A stretch of DNA of 64,000 nucleotides from Vescimonas cirricatena (GTDB lineage Bacteria > Bacillota > Clostridia > Oscillospirales > Oscillospiraceae). The notes beneath the pieces were generated by a model that saw only the letters and a program-made list of their open reading frames with translations, searched no databases and was not told where the DNA came from. The first letter of the stretch is position 1. Each line of letters begins with the position of its first letter. Position numbers and translations under genes: made by a program. Where the stretch lies: contig NZ_JAJEPW010000006.1 in assembly GCF_020687045.1 (NCBI RefSeq), positions 1-64,000 of the forward strand, read 5' to 3'. Positions 25,574 through 34,249 of this stretch are shown one piece after another.

Positions 25574-26068
25574 TCACCGCTCCAGGCCCAGCAGGGCCAT
25601 AACGGCCTCCTCCCGGGCCCGCATCTGCTCCTTCATGGGTCCCTCGTCCAGGTGGTCATAGCCCAGCAGGTGCAGCACCGAGTGGGTCACTAAGTACGCC
25701 AGCTCCCGCCGCCGGGAGTGGCCGAACTCCTTGGCCTGGGCCGCCACCCGCTCCATGGACAGCACCATGTCCCCCAGGGGGATCAGTCCTGTGCCGGGGT
25801 CGGCGTCCTCCGGCCCCGGATGCTCCCCGGGGGCCAAGTCAAATTCCGGAAAGCTCAGCACGTCCGTGGGCCTGTCCACCTGCCGCATATCCAGGTTGAT
25901 GCGGTGGATGCCCTCGTCGTCGGTCAGCAGCACGTCCACCTCGCAGGGGGCCGTGACCCCCTCCGCCGCCAGGGCTGTGCGGATGGTGCGGCGGATCAGG
26001 GCGCAGTTGGCATCGCCGGCGGCGCCGGGCACGTCGGCGGTAACGGGGATATAGTGGGTCTTTCTCAT
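25574..26068 (-). CDS. ybeY: rRNA maturation endoribonuclease YbeY
   Basis: A 164-residue zinc-dependent RNase acting in 16S rRNA 3'-end processing and ribosome quality control. The metal motif HSVLHLLGYDH (HxxxHxxxxxH) is intact near the C-terminus, and VDRPTDVLSFP is the second family signature. Its ATG overlaps the phoH stop by four bases, the usual phoH-ybeY arrangement. Confidence 0.96.
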   Translation of the reverse strand: MRKTHYIPVTADVPGAAGDANCALIRRTIRTALAAEGVTAPCEVDVLLTDDEGIHRINLDMRQVDRPTDVLSFPEFDLAPGEHPGPEDADPGTGLIPLGDMVLSMERVAAQAKEFGHSRRRELAYLVTHSVLHLLGYDHLDEGPMKEQMRAREEAVMALLGLER

Positions 26069-27021
26069 CTCTTTTTCTCCTCAAACCGGGCATAGGCCTC
26101 GATGATGCGCTGGACCATCACATGCCGCACCACGTCGGCCTTGCCCAGCTGGCAGATGGACACGCCCTCCACCCCCTTCAGGACCTTCATGGCCTCCTTC
26201 AGGCCGCTGGGCTTGTCCCCGGGCAGGTCGATCTGGGTAATGTCGCCGGTGATGACCACCCTGGAGCCGAAGCCCATGCGGGTCAGAAACATTTTCATCT
26301 GCTCCCGGCTGGTGTTCTGGGCCTCGTCCAGGATGATGAAGCTGTCGTCCAGGGTGCGGCCCCGCATATAGGCCAGGGGGGCCACCTCGATGTTGCCCCG
26401 CTCCAGGTATTTCTGGTACGTCTCAGCCCCCAGCATATCGAACAGGGCGTCGTACAGGGGCCTCAGATACGGGTCCACCTTGCTTTGCAGGTCGCCGGGC
26501 AGGAAGCCCAGCCGCTCTCCGGCCTCCACGGCGGGGCGGGTCAGGATGATGCGGTTGACCTGCTTGTCCCGGAAGGCGGCCACCGCCGCCGCCACTGCCA
26601 GATAGGTTTTGCCGGTGCCGGCAGGGCCCACGCCGATGGTGACGGTATCCTTCAGAATGGCGTCCACATACTGCTTCTGGCCGATGGTCTTGGGCTTCAC
26701 CGGGCGGCCCTTGGACGTGATGCAGATCACGTCCTGGGTCAGCTCCCCGATGCGCTCGGACTGGCCGCTGCGGCACAGGCCCACCACATACCGCACGTGC
26801 TGCTCGCTGATGCTCTCGCCCTTGGCGGACAGGGTCAGCAGGGCCTGCACCGCCTTCTCCGCCAGCATCACGTTCTCCGGCTCACCGGAGATCACCAGCT
26901 CGCCGCCCCGGTTTACCACCGTTACCTGGAATTCCGATTCCAGCAGGCGAATATTTTCGTCAAAGGAGCCAAACAGATTGATGGCCTCCTCCATGCGCTC
27001 GATGCCGATGCGCTGTTCCAT
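26065..27021 (-). CDS. phoH: PhoH-family ATPase
   Basis: A 318-residue P-loop protein with an N-terminal KH-like region (about 1-100) and an RNA-helicase-like ATPase domain. Walker A is GPAGTGKTY, Walker B is FIILDEAQN, with TRMGFGSRVVITGD after it. It is thought to act with YbeY in RNA handling. GGGAGG lies 9 nt before the ATG. It is the third gene of the yqfC-yqfD-phoH-ybeY block. Confidence 0.95.
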   Translation of the reverse strand: MEQRIGIERMEEAINLFGSFDENIRLLESEFQVTVVNRGGELVISGEPENVMLAEKAVQALLTLSAKGESISEQHVRYVVGLCRSGQSERIGELTQDVICITSKGRPVKPKTIGQKQYVDAILKDTVTIGVGPAGTGKTYLAVAAAVAAFRDKQVNRIILTRPAVEAGERLGFLPGDLQSKVDPYLRPLYDALFDMLGAETYQKYLERGNIEVAPLAYMRGRTLDDSFIILDEAQNTSREQMKMFLTRMGFGSRVVITGDITQIDLPGDKPSGLKEAMKVLKGVEGVSICQLGKADVVRHVMVQRIIEAYARFEEKKR

Positions 27022-27067
27022 TGGGCATGCCTCCCTATTGTGTATCCAGATTGTATAGCCATATTTT

Positions 27068-28255
27068 TCAGTCGTCCGTCAGCGGGACCTCCCGGCCGAT
27101 CTCCTCCAGGCACTCCGCCCGCAGGGTCACCAGCAGCCACGAGCCCTGCTCCACGGCGTCGATGCGGACGTTCTCCGCCGTGCCGGTATCTCCCAGCAGC
27201 TCCTCCAGCTGTCGGCGCAGCAGGGACTCCCCCTCGTCCCGGGCCTCCCGGGTGCTGCGGGGAACGTCCGTGGACGGGCCATAGGCCGTCACCGTCTCCG
27301 CCGCCACCGTGATGGGCAGGCGCAGGCCCCAGGGCAGGCACACGGGCCTATACTGGGTTATTTTATCACAGTCGCCCCCCAATGTGCTACCCTTTCCGTA
27401 TAATTTTATCCGCTTTTTGCCGATATCCAGGGCATACCGGGTCCGGGAGGACAGGGGGACCCCCCTCTGCCGCACCGTCAGGGGCACCTGGGCCGTCAGC
27501 TCGTACCAGGTTCTGGCCCACACCCGGCCCATGCCGTGCTGCCACCGCAGCCCCCCGTTGTCCAGGTCCACCGCCCCGGAGATCAGCAGCTGTCCCTGGG
27601 TCACGGTGTCCCCGGGGACCACGGCGGCCTGGCCCCCCAGGGCCTCCACCCGGGTCACAAGCCCCGGCCGCCGGGCCACCACGTTGGCCGGGCCGTCCTC
27701 CACCATGTCCTGCCCCCGGACCCGCTCCACCACCTGCACCCGGGCCACGCAGCCCCGGACGTTCACCGCCAGCCACACCACGTCCTCCAGCTCCAGCAGC
27801 ACATGGTTGCGCATGTCCTTCTGGTCGATGTCCAGGCTCCGGGTGCCGATGGTGATGCCGTAATCCTCCAATGCCCGTAAGACGGCCTCGTCCGGCACCG
27901 TCTCGTTGCCGCTGACCTGAAATTCCCAGATGGTGAAGTTCCCCTCCACCACCAGCAGCACCGTCAGCAGCGCCGCCGCCAGCAGCACATACCGCCGCCG
28001 CAGCCGCCTGGCCAGCAGGGGCGCCCCCTGCTCCCGCCGCACCGTGGCCGCGGCCCCCACCTGCTCCGCCGCCCGGCGCACCTGCGCCAGTCCCCGCCGG
28101 GTGGTGCGCAGGGTCAGCTCCACCGGCGAGAGCCACTGTACGTCCCAGAAGGGCACCTCCGCCCCAGCGCACAGGTTCACCACCCGCTCCGGGCAGCCGC
28201 TTTCGATATGGACCAGCACCTGGCCCCGCAGGAAGTTCACCGCCGCCTTATACAT
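27068..28255 (-). CDS. yqfD: Sporulation protein YqfD
   Basis: 395 residues with a soluble N-terminal part, one membrane helix at about 90-107 and a large beta-rich extracellular part, the standard YqfD form. GLVTRVEALGGQAAVVPGDT and VTQGQLLISG are family segments. YqfD is a forespore-engulfment-era (sigma-E) membrane protein in Bacillus. Its start lies within the last 8 bp of yqfC. Its presence supports a sporulating host. Confidence 0.93.
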   Translation of the reverse strand: MYKAAVNFLRGQVLVHIESGCPERVVNLCAGAEVPFWDVQWLSPVELTLRTTRRGLAQVRRAAEQVGAAATVRREQGAPLLARRLRRRYVLLAAALLTVLLVVEGNFTIWEFQVSGNETVPDEAVLRALEDYGITIGTRSLDIDQKDMRNHVLLELEDVVWLAVNVRGCVARVQVVERVRGQDMVEDGPANVVARRPGLVTRVEALGGQAAVVPGDTVTQGQLLISGAVDLDNGGLRWQHGMGRVWARTWYELTAQVPLTVRQRGVPLSSRTRYALDIGKKRIKLYGKGSTLGGDCDKITQYRPVCLPWGLRLPITVAAETVTAYGPSTDVPRSTREARDEGESLLRRQLEELLGDTGTAENVRIDAVEQGSWLLVTLRAECLEEIGREVPLTDD

Positions 28256-28544
28256 GGCCGCCTCCCGGCCGCAGCTCCACCGCGGCGATGCGGCCCCGCA
28301 GCCGCAGCTCCTCCTCCGTCATGGCCACCAGCTGCAGCTCCGTGCCGATCACCCGCACCGTCAGGCTCCCGCCGCCGATCTCCACGGTTTCCGTGCTGTA
28401 GGACAGCACCCCCCGGTGCCGGCACATGAAAAACTCCCGCTCGCCTATCAGCTCCATATGCGGCACCCCCGCCGGGATATCCCCCGGCAGGTCCAGCCGC
28501 TCCATGGCCGCCTGGCCCGCCCGGGTCAGCCACCCTCTCTCCAT
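28248..28544 (-). CDS. yqfC: Sporulation protein YqfC (YabP family)
   Basis: 98 residues of the YabP/YqfC family, recognised by ELIGEREFFMCRHRGVLSYS and VEIGGGSLTVRV. Length matches YqfC (about 95). The start is placed at 28544 because no other Met fits the family start; the ribosome site is weak. It is first in the run yqfC-yqfD-phoH-ybeY and divergent from the ylbJ-like gene. No convincing sigma-E promoter pair could be seen in the 107-bp gap. Confidence 0.9.
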   Translation of the reverse strand: MERGWLTRAGQAAMERLDLPGDIPAGVPHMELIGEREFFMCRHRGVLSYSTETVEIGGGSLTVRVIGTELQLVAMTEEELRLRGRIAAVELRPGGGHV

Positions 28545-28651
28545 GCCGCGCCACCGCCTTTCTCCCGATTCCGTAAACCCTATGCGCGCCGCCGGAAAAA
28601 CTTGCAAGTCCCACCGCCGGGGCGCATACAGTGGCCATGGAGGTGAGGGAT

Positions 28652-29539
28652 ATGAAGGGAAGGCTGGCGGCCTGGGCATGCCTGGCGGCTCTTGGGCTTC
28701 TGCTGGCCCGGTCGGCGGAAGCAGCCCAGGCCGTCCGGGATGGGCTGGCCCTGTGCGCCGGGTCGGTGATCCCGGCGCTGTTTCCATTTCTGGCGGTGTC
28801 GGGCCTGCTGACGGCACTGGACGCCGGGGCGTCCCCGGCTCTGGGTCCTCTGGCCCGGCTGCTGGGGTGCAGCCGGGCTGGAGCCAGGGCCTTTCTCCTG
28901 GGTCTTACGGGCAGCTATCCCGTGGGGGCCCGCACCGTGGCCCAGCTGTATCGCCGGGGCGGCATCTCCCGGCGGGAGGCCTGCCGCCTGCTGCTGTTTT
29001 CCAACAACTGCGGCCCGGCGTTTATCCTGGGGGTGGCGGGGCTGGGCTGCTTCGGCAGCCTTCGGGCCGGGGTGCTGCTGTGGGGGGTGCATATTCTGGC
29101 GGCGCTGGTCATAGCCCTGGCCCTGCCCCGGCAGGCGGCGGAACCGTCGGAACGTCCCGGCTCTGTCCCGGCCCGTCCCCCCCTTGTCCCGGCCCTGATC
29201 GCCGCCGTGCGGGACGCCGCCGGGACCATGGTGTACATCTGCGGCTTCGTGGTGTTCTTTCTGGTGCTGCTGCGGGTAATGGGCCGGGTCACGGGTCTGA
29301 GCCACCCGGTGCTGTCGGGAGCGGTGGAGCTGACCCAGGGGATCCTGGCCCTGCCCCATACCCGCCGGGGCTTCGTGTGGGCGGCGGGCCTGCTGGGCTG
29401 GGGCGGCCTGTCGGTCCACGGGCAGTCCGCCGCCGTGCTGTCCGGCACGGACCTGCCCATGGGGCCGTATCTGGCGGCCAAGGCCGCCCACGCCGCCGTG
29501 TCCGTCCTGCTGGCCTGGCCGGTGAGCATGTGCCTGTGA
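28652..29539 (+). CDS. YlbJ-like sporulation integral membrane protein
   Basis: A 295-residue membrane protein with seven to eight helices of the nucleoside-recognition (GATE) fold used by YlbJ and SpoIIM-associated proteins. Signature segments are SVIPALFPFLAVSGLL, GLTGSYPVGARTVAQLY and LLFSNNCGPAFILG. It is shorter than Bacillus YlbJ (about 400). The start at 28652 is supported by GGAGGTGAGGG. An upstream CATACAGT (28624) resembles a sigma-E -10 but lacks a convincing -35. Confidence 0.85.
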   Translation: MKGRLAAWACLAALGLLLARSAEAAQAVRDGLALCAGSVIPALFPFLAVSGLLTALDAGASPALGPLARLLGCSRAGARAFLLGLTGSYPVGARTVAQLYRRGGISRREACRLLLFSNNCGPAFILGVAGLGCFGSLRAGVLLWGVHILAALVIALALPRQAAEPSERPGSVPARPPLVPALIAAVRDAAGTMVYICGFVVFFLVLLRVMGRVTGLSHPVLSGAVELTQGILALPHTRRGFVWAAGLLGWGGLSVHGQSAAVLSGTDLPMGPYLAAKAAHAAVSVLLAWPVSMCL

Positions 29540-29541
29540 AA

Positions 29542-29569
29542 AAAGAACGCACCTGGCGGTGCGTTCTTT
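29542..29569 (+). terminator. Intrinsic terminator of ylbJ-like gene
   Basis: AAAGAACGCACC-tggc-GGTGCGTTCTTT directly after the stop codon; the U-tract lies within the 3' arm. Confidence 0.6.
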
Positions 29570-29615
29570 GAGGACAAAAGCCCTGCAGCCTGATTTGTCT
29601 GCTATGCACGGTTTA

Positions 29616-30812
29616 TTATGACCGCTTGCAGATATCCGGCCTCTGCCTGTAAAGATACAGCGCCGTTTGCAGGGCCAGTCTTGCATCGCCCTCGGGCTGT
29701 CCGCCGGGAAGTATGCCCCACAGCTGATGCAGGCGATAGGCAACCGTGTTGTAGTGCAGGTGCATCAGCTGGGCCATCTGCCGCTGGTTGCCGAAGCAGA
29801 CAAACCAGCATTCCAGCGTGTCCAGCAGTTCGCGCCGCCGCCCGGACTCCTGGCAAAAAATCGGCGCCAGGTGATCCCGGACATAGGAGGCAATGGCCGC
29901 CTCCGGCGAATCGCTGCCAATCATCCGCACCACCCCTGCCGGGTCATCCGTCAGGCAGGAAATCCCCTGCGCACGCGCCATTTGCAGCGCCGTGCGGGCG
30001 CTGTCATCGGCCCGGAGCAGCCCGCAGATTCCGGCATATGGCCGCCCGATGCCGCAGGAGCTTCTCTCCGGGCATCCGGCGGCGAATATCTTCGCTATAC
30101 GGGAAAATCTCTCCTCTGCGGCAGGATCATCCCCACACGCCAGCAGGATCACCAACTCTCCATCCAGCACAGCGGCCCAGACCTGGACACCTGCCTGTCG
30201 GAAGCAGTGAACCGCCTCGTGCATCAGGCGGCGTTTTTCCGATGCGGCTGCCTCGATGTGCAGGCGCAGGATCATGTGTGGCTGTTCGGGGTTTATGTCC
30301 AGCTCCCGAGCCGTTTGCAGGGCGGCGCTGTCGGAAAGCGGAGCGCTCAGCAGCTGGGCAAGGCACAGCGCTTCTCTCCGTTCCTGCTCGGCCGGAATCT
30401 GCCGCCGGGCAATCTCCTGGGACACGGCGCTGGCCAGGTCCGAAAATCTCGCCTGTGCCGGAAGCGCGATCAGCGGAAGGGACAGCCGGTCTGCCGCCTC
30501 CACCAGCCCGGCAGGCATAACATCCGGCAGATATCTGCCGGCCTTAATGCAGACGCCGGACAGTCCGCAGCGTTCCGCCGTGGGCAGCAGAGCATCAACG
30601 GCCTGCTGATCCCCGGCAATGGAAAAGCCGGTGGTGATAAGCAGTTCACCGGCAGAGAGCCAGCGGGAATAGTCCGGCGTATCTGTCAGGTTGACTCCCC
30701 GCACAAGGCGGTCAAGTCCTGCATGGCCGCCGCAGACTCGACTGCAGCTGAAGCTCGGGAGCCTCAGAAGCTCCTCCACAGTGGGATATCGGTCAAAATG
30801 GCTCAAGTCCAT
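29616..30812 (-). CDS. PucR-family transcriptional regulator
   Basis: A 398-residue activator with an N-terminal PucR ligand domain (1 to about 130, including LTDTPDYSRWLSAGELLITT), a middle GGDEF-like linker, and a C-terminal helix-turn-helix (NQRQMAQLMHLHYNTVAYRL). Such regulators usually activate a divergent catabolic gene. Here the divergent unit is only a 59-aa ORF with its own terminator. Base composition is a little lower in GC than that of its neighbours. Confidence 0.9.
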   Translation of the reverse strand: MDLSHFDRYPTVEELLRLPSFSCSRVCGGHAGLDRLVRGVNLTDTPDYSRWLSAGELLITTGFSIAGDQQAVDALLPTAERCGLSGVCIKAGRYLPDVMPAGLVEAADRLSLPLIALPAQARFSDLASAVSQEIARRQIPAEQERREALCLAQLLSAPLSDSAALQTARELDINPEQPHMILRLHIEAAASEKRRLMHEAVHCFRQAGVQVWAAVLDGELVILLACGDDPAAEERFSRIAKIFAAGCPERSSCGIGRPYAGICGLLRADDSARTALQMARAQGISCLTDDPAGVVRMIGSDSPEAAIASYVRDHLAPIFCQESGRRRELLDTLECWFVCFGNQRQMAQLMHLHYNTVAYRLHQLWGILPGGQPEGDARLALQTALYLYRQRPDICKRS

Positions 30813-30908
30813 AGCTGCTCCTTCTTCTGGTTCTCCTTTGTGATACCTTCACAAAGATATCGCAAAAGTTCCCGTCCATTCCACATAGCCGCCGCTTCCC
30901 GCCGAATG

Positions 30909-30914
30909 TATAAT
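30909..30914 (+). promoter_or_regulatory. -10 element of activator-type promoter for the 59-aa ORF
   Basis: A perfect TATAAT with no -35 match 17 bp upstream, as expected for a promoter that needs an activator such as the divergent PucR protein. Confidence 0.45.
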
Positions 30915-30959
30915 TCATGACATCCGGAAACGGAATCTATCAATAGGGAGGCGTCAACT

Positions 30960-31139
30960 ATGACCCAGAATACTACAAAAAAGCCCGCCTGTAAAGAGGT
31001 CGGACAGCCGATGCAGGACCGCAGCCGCCTGCGGACGGACTCACGGCAGTGCGCCTTGGAGAAGCAGGAAGCGATCTCCGAGCATGCCCGGCGCTGTACA
31101 GATGCCGGACCGGCACAAGCCATGCGCTGCTATGGCTAA
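30960..31139 (+). CDS. Small hypothetical protein (59 aa)
   Basis: An ORF of 59 codons with a strong ribosome site (AGGGAGG, 8 nt before ATG). It is placed exactly between a -10 element and an intrinsic terminator. The product is basic and polar with five Cys residues (for example KPACKEVGQPMQ, ARRCTDAG, AMRCYG), and has no signal peptide or membrane helix. I do not recognise it. It may be a real small protein controlled by the divergent PucR regulator, or the stump of a larger gene removed from this locus. Confidence 0.5.
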   Translation: MTQNTTKKPACKEVGQPMQDRSRLRTDSRQCALEKQEAISEHARRCTDAGPAQAMRCYG

Positions 31140-31143
31140 AGCT

Positions 31144-31187
31144 GCTGCGAGCCAGCCCGTGGGCCGACTCGCAGCAACAGATTTTTT
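31144..31187 (+). terminator. Intrinsic terminator of the 59-aa ORF
   Basis: GCTGCGAG (31144-31151) pairs with CTCGCAGC (31168-31175), with an inner CCC/GGG stem, followed by AACAGATTTTTT. Confidence 0.8.
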
Positions 31188-31202
31188 GCGTATCGGGATG
31201 CT

Positions 31203-32393
31203 TTATCTTGCGTTATAGGCCCGGATGCCCAGGGCCAGCAGGTCCATGGCCCGCTCCAGGTCCTCCTGCTTGAGCACATAGGCGATGCGGATCTCGCTGC
31301 GGCCCCGGCCGGGGGTGGCATAGAAGGGCTCGCCCGGAGCGAACATCACGGTGTCGCCGTTGTCCTGGAACTCCTCCAGCAGCCAGCGCTGGAAGGTGTC
31401 GGCGTCGTCCACCGGCAGGTGGGCCATGACGTAGAACGCCCCCTTGGGACACTCGCAGATGACGCCGGGGATGGCCTGGAGCTTCTGCATCACCGTATCC
31501 CGGCGGCGCTTATACTCCTCCCGGACGGCGGCAAAATACTCCGGGCCCACGTCGTACAGGGCGGCGGAGGCCACCTGGTCCAGGGTGGGCACCGACAGGC
31601 GGCACTGGGCATACTTCATGGCGTGGGCCATCAGCTCCCGGTTCCGGGTGATCAGGCAGCCGATGCGGGCGCCGCAGGCGGAGAACCGTTTGGACACGGT
31701 GTCGATGACGATGACGTTTTCCGCCGCGTCCGCAAACTGACCCATGGACTGCAGAGGCTCCCCGGCGTAGACAAACTCCCGGTACGCCTCGTCGCCGATG
31801 ATGAACAGGCCGTGCTCCTTGGCCACGTCCACCAGCATGCGCATTTCCTCCGGCGTCAGTACTACGCCGGTGGGATTGCCGGGGTTGGTGCAGACGATGG
31901 CCCGGGTGTGCTCATTGATCTCGGCCTCGATGCGGGCCCGGTCGGCATAGCGATAACCCTCATGGGGGCTGGTGGGAATGGGGTGGATGGACGCGCCGCA
32001 GGTGCACACCATGGTGTTGTAGTTGGGATAGAAGGGCTCGGGAATCAGGATCTCGTCGCCGTCGTCGAGAATGCAGTTGAAGGCGATCTGCAGGGCCTCG
32101 GAGCCGCCGTTGGTGATGAGAATATCCCCGGCGTCGAAGTGCATGTCCAGCTTGTCATAGTAATGCCGGATGGCGTCGATGAGCACCGGCATGCCGGGGG
32201 AGGGGGCATACTCCAGCACCGGCAGGTCAAAATGCCGCACGGCCTCGAAATACGCCTTGGGGGTCTCGATGTCCGGCTGGCCGATGTTCAGGTGATAGAT
32301 CTTTCTGCCCTTGGCCTCCGCCGTCACGGCGTAGGGATGGAACTTCCGCATGGGGGACAGGCCGCATTTCTGGACCTTGCTGGAGAATTTCAT
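31203..32393 (-). CDS. Pyridoxal-phosphate-dependent aminotransferase (class I/II)
   Basis: A 396-residue aspartate-aminotransferase-fold enzyme. Motifs in order: NIGQPDIETP, TNGGSEALQ (PLP phosphate binding), CTNPGNPTG, GDEAYREFVY and the Schiff-base Lys in TVSKRFSACGARIGC. An Arg near the C-terminus (RGRSEIRIAYV) binds the substrate carboxylate. The start at 32393 follows GGAGGTCACC. Substrate preference (Asp, Ala or aromatic) cannot be read from this. Confidence 0.93.
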   Translation of the reverse strand: MKFSSKVQKCGLSPMRKFHPYAVTAEAKGRKIYHLNIGQPDIETPKAYFEAVRHFDLPVLEYAPSPGMPVLIDAIRHYYDKLDMHFDAGDILITNGGSEALQIAFNCILDDGDEILIPEPFYPNYNTMVCTCGASIHPIPTSPHEGYRYADRARIEAEINEHTRAIVCTNPGNPTGVVLTPEEMRMLVDVAKEHGLFIIGDEAYREFVYAGEPLQSMGQFADAAENVIVIDTVSKRFSACGARIGCLITRNRELMAHAMKYAQCRLSVPTLDQVASAALYDVGPEYFAAVREEYKRRRDTVMQKLQAIPGVICECPKGAFYVMAHLPVDDADTFQRWLLEEFQDNGDTVMFAPGEPFYATPGRGRSEIRIAYVLKQEDLERAMDLLALGIRAYNAR

Positions 32394-32518
32394 ATCAGGT
32401 GACCTCCTACACACTTTTAACAGAATTGGGTACCCTTTCTACCCTCCATCTTAGCGTATTTTCCGCAAAAGTCAACCTTGAGTTTTTATGGCGGGGAAAG
32501 TGCGTGAAAAAGCAAAAG

Positions 32519-32545
32519 GAGACGGGCCTCGGCCCGTCTCTTTTT
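32519..32545. terminator. Terminator hairpin between aminotransferase and AT-rich genes
   Basis: GAGACGGGCC-tc-GGCCCGTCTC followed by TTTTT on the plus strand and CTTTTGCTTTTT on the minus strand, where it would serve the two AT-richer genes. Confidence 0.75.
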
Positions 32546-32639
32546 GTTAAGACTGTAATATTGCAATTTCTTCACCGAACCCTGCCATCAATGAAAATCC
32601 ACAAAGAATCTGACCTGTATCGGCCGCCTGCGATCTGCT

Positions 32640-33434
32640 TTATTCGGCAAAGATGCCGCCCTCCGAATTTTGAATATGCTCTCTGATAGCTGCTTCATGT
32701 TCTTTGCAATAAGCATAACTATTCCGCATAAAATCCTCGATACGCTGACTCTGGTACATGGTGTCCAGCGTGTCCAAAATCGGTTTGCCATCCACCACCA
32801 TATCGAAGAAATAGGGGTAGACGCAGCCGCCGTTCTCTCTGGGGAAGTAGGGATTGATGGAACTGAGTCGTTCATCCTTCATCACAGACTCAACCACCAT
32901 TTCACTCAAAATCCATTTGAGTGATGGGCGTTCATATTCATCGTAACTGTCTCCGAACAACCGATTCCATACATGGAACCAAACAAAATGTATGATCTCG
33001 TGTATTCCACCACCGATCGCGCCTCTTTCGCTGTTCAGATAGAAAGTATCATAACAGCGCTCTTTTAGAAACCGCGGCTCAATGGGATTCAAGCTCAAAT
33101 TGCACCGTATGTCGTTAAATAAGTTAGCACAATCCACGTCAAAAGCATCCGATAAAGCTGCTGTAATCTGTGGCTTACAAGCGTTCCAATGGCGAATATA
33201 TAAAGCTACCTTTTCATTGATCGTATCTTCTAACTTAGCATAAACGGCTCGCATGGTTCGCTCAATGTATTCGTTCCTTTCGGAGAAAGGTAAACTGATC
33301 GCATAGGCTTTATCAAGCTGCGGATAGAAACGGTATAGGGGTTCAGACCAAAAGGCTGATTCGTCTTCGGTCTGAAAGTCCATCATCCGCTGAATCATAT
33401 AATCAACGCCCGGATTTACAAATTCAATGTCCAT
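32640..33434 (-). CDS. Hypothetical protein with HExxH metallopeptidase-like motif
   Basis: 264 residues, no family recognised. GIHEIIHFVWFHVW contains an HExxH zinc motif, and a downstream acidic helix (WILSEMVVESVM) could supply a third ligand Glu. It has no signal peptide. The ATG at 33434 is preferred (GGAGAAG upstream) over an upstream TTG. Its base composition is clearly more AT-rich than the surrounding chromosome. It lies 12 bp after a second AT-rich gene, so the two form an acquired pair. Confidence 0.6.
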   Translation of the reverse strand: MDIEFVNPGVDYMIQRMMDFQTEDESAFWSEPLYRFYPQLDKAYAISLPFSERNEYIERTMRAVYAKLEDTINEKVALYIRHWNACKPQITAALSDAFDVDCANLFNDIRCNLSLNPIEPRFLKERCYDTFYLNSERGAIGGGIHEIIHFVWFHVWNRLFGDSYDEYERPSLKWILSEMVVESVMKDERLSSINPYFPRENGGCVYPYFFDMVVDGKPILDTLDTMYQSQRIEDFMRNSYAYCKEHEAAIREHIQNSEGGIFAE

Positions 33435-33446
33435 AGTCTTCTCCAA

Positions 33447-34148
33447 TCAAAAGCAAAACGGATTTACCACATGCTCCGCCCCGAACACTTTTATCGCCAT
33501 TCGATACATTGCCTTTGCGTGAATGCGGTCATGCCAGATAAAGCGGCGCAGGACTTTACGCAGTGACCAATCCTCACCATAGCTTCCTTCTGTGACGGCA
33601 TTTTGTAAAAAATCAGGGTTAGATTCCAGCGCTTCAAATCCCCGCTTGCGGCATTCGTATATGTTGCCGTCATGATCGGCCTCCACAGCAATCTCCGCAA
33701 AATAATATGTATTCACATTCTTTGTATGCTCGTACATTTCATTTGCCGTGCGGGGAACTTGTCCGTAAAAGGTCTTGCGTTCCGGTGCGGCGGCTGCGTC
33801 CTTATCCGGGATAGATTCGTACAATGCGAGGAAATCCTTTGCTGACTTCAGCGCAAGGGTTTTAAGCGCCTCATATTCTTCTATTGTCAGTTGTGCTTGT
33901 TCGCTTTCAAAAAGCACATCGGAATCCGCATCCGAAATTGTAAGCTCGGAGCGTTTTTCTCCGACGATCACGATTTCCGCTTTGCCCTCGGCCTCCATGC
34001 CCAGCCAGCTGCAATAAGAAACGATCTCCTGCGGCATCTTTGCCTTTGCGATTTCAAGGCTTTCGCCACGGGTATATGCACCGACAAAATTTGTGGCATA
34101 AAGCAAGGTGTCATTGCCATTATGCTCCCATACGCAGTTAATGATCAT
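33447..34148 (-). CDS. Hypothetical protein, possible HicB-like N-terminus and DinB-like C-terminus
   Basis: A 233-residue protein. The first 80 residues resemble HicB/UPF0150-type domains (NFVGAYTRGESLEIAKAKMP). The C-terminal helical part ends in RRFIWHDRIHAKAMYRMA, reminiscent of DinB-fold metal sites. Both assignments are tentative. The start at 34148 has GGAGGAG. It is AT-rich like the next gene and sits beside a remnant at the mnmA end, which suggests insertion here. Confidence 0.5.
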   Translation of the reverse strand: MIINCVWEHNGNDTLLYATNFVGAYTRGESLEIAKAKMPQEIVSYCSWLGMEAEGKAEIVIVGEKRSELTISDADSDVLFESEQAQLTIEEYEALKTLALKSAKDFLALYESIPDKDAAAAPERKTFYGQVPRTANEMYEHTKNVNTYYFAEIAVEADHDGNIYECRKRGFEALESNPDFLQNAVTEGSYGEDWSLRKVLRRFIWHDRIHAKAMYRMAIKVFGAEHVVNPFCF

Positions 34149-34180
34149 AACACTCCTCCGATCTGAGGTTACTCCGAAGA

Positions 34181-34249
34181 TCAATACTCGTTGACCGCTT
34201 TAAGGTGCGCCTCCGGATTGCTGTTCATATGGAACGCAAGTCTTTTGTC
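34181..34249 (-). pseudogene. Coding remnant (C-terminal tail of a lost gene)
   Basis: Directly after the mnmA stop, and in the same frame, 22 codons read DKRLAFHMNSNPEAHLKAVN-EY and stop. It has the look of a natural C-terminus with AT-richer codons and no start of its own. It probably marks the junction where foreign DNA joined the chromosome. Confidence 0.45.

Noticed and set aside
28545..28651. Sigma-E promoters for yqfC and the ylbJ-like gene
   Set aside because: CATACAGT on the plus strand and CATAGGGT on the minus strand resemble the -10, but neither has a convincing -35, so they are not listed as features.
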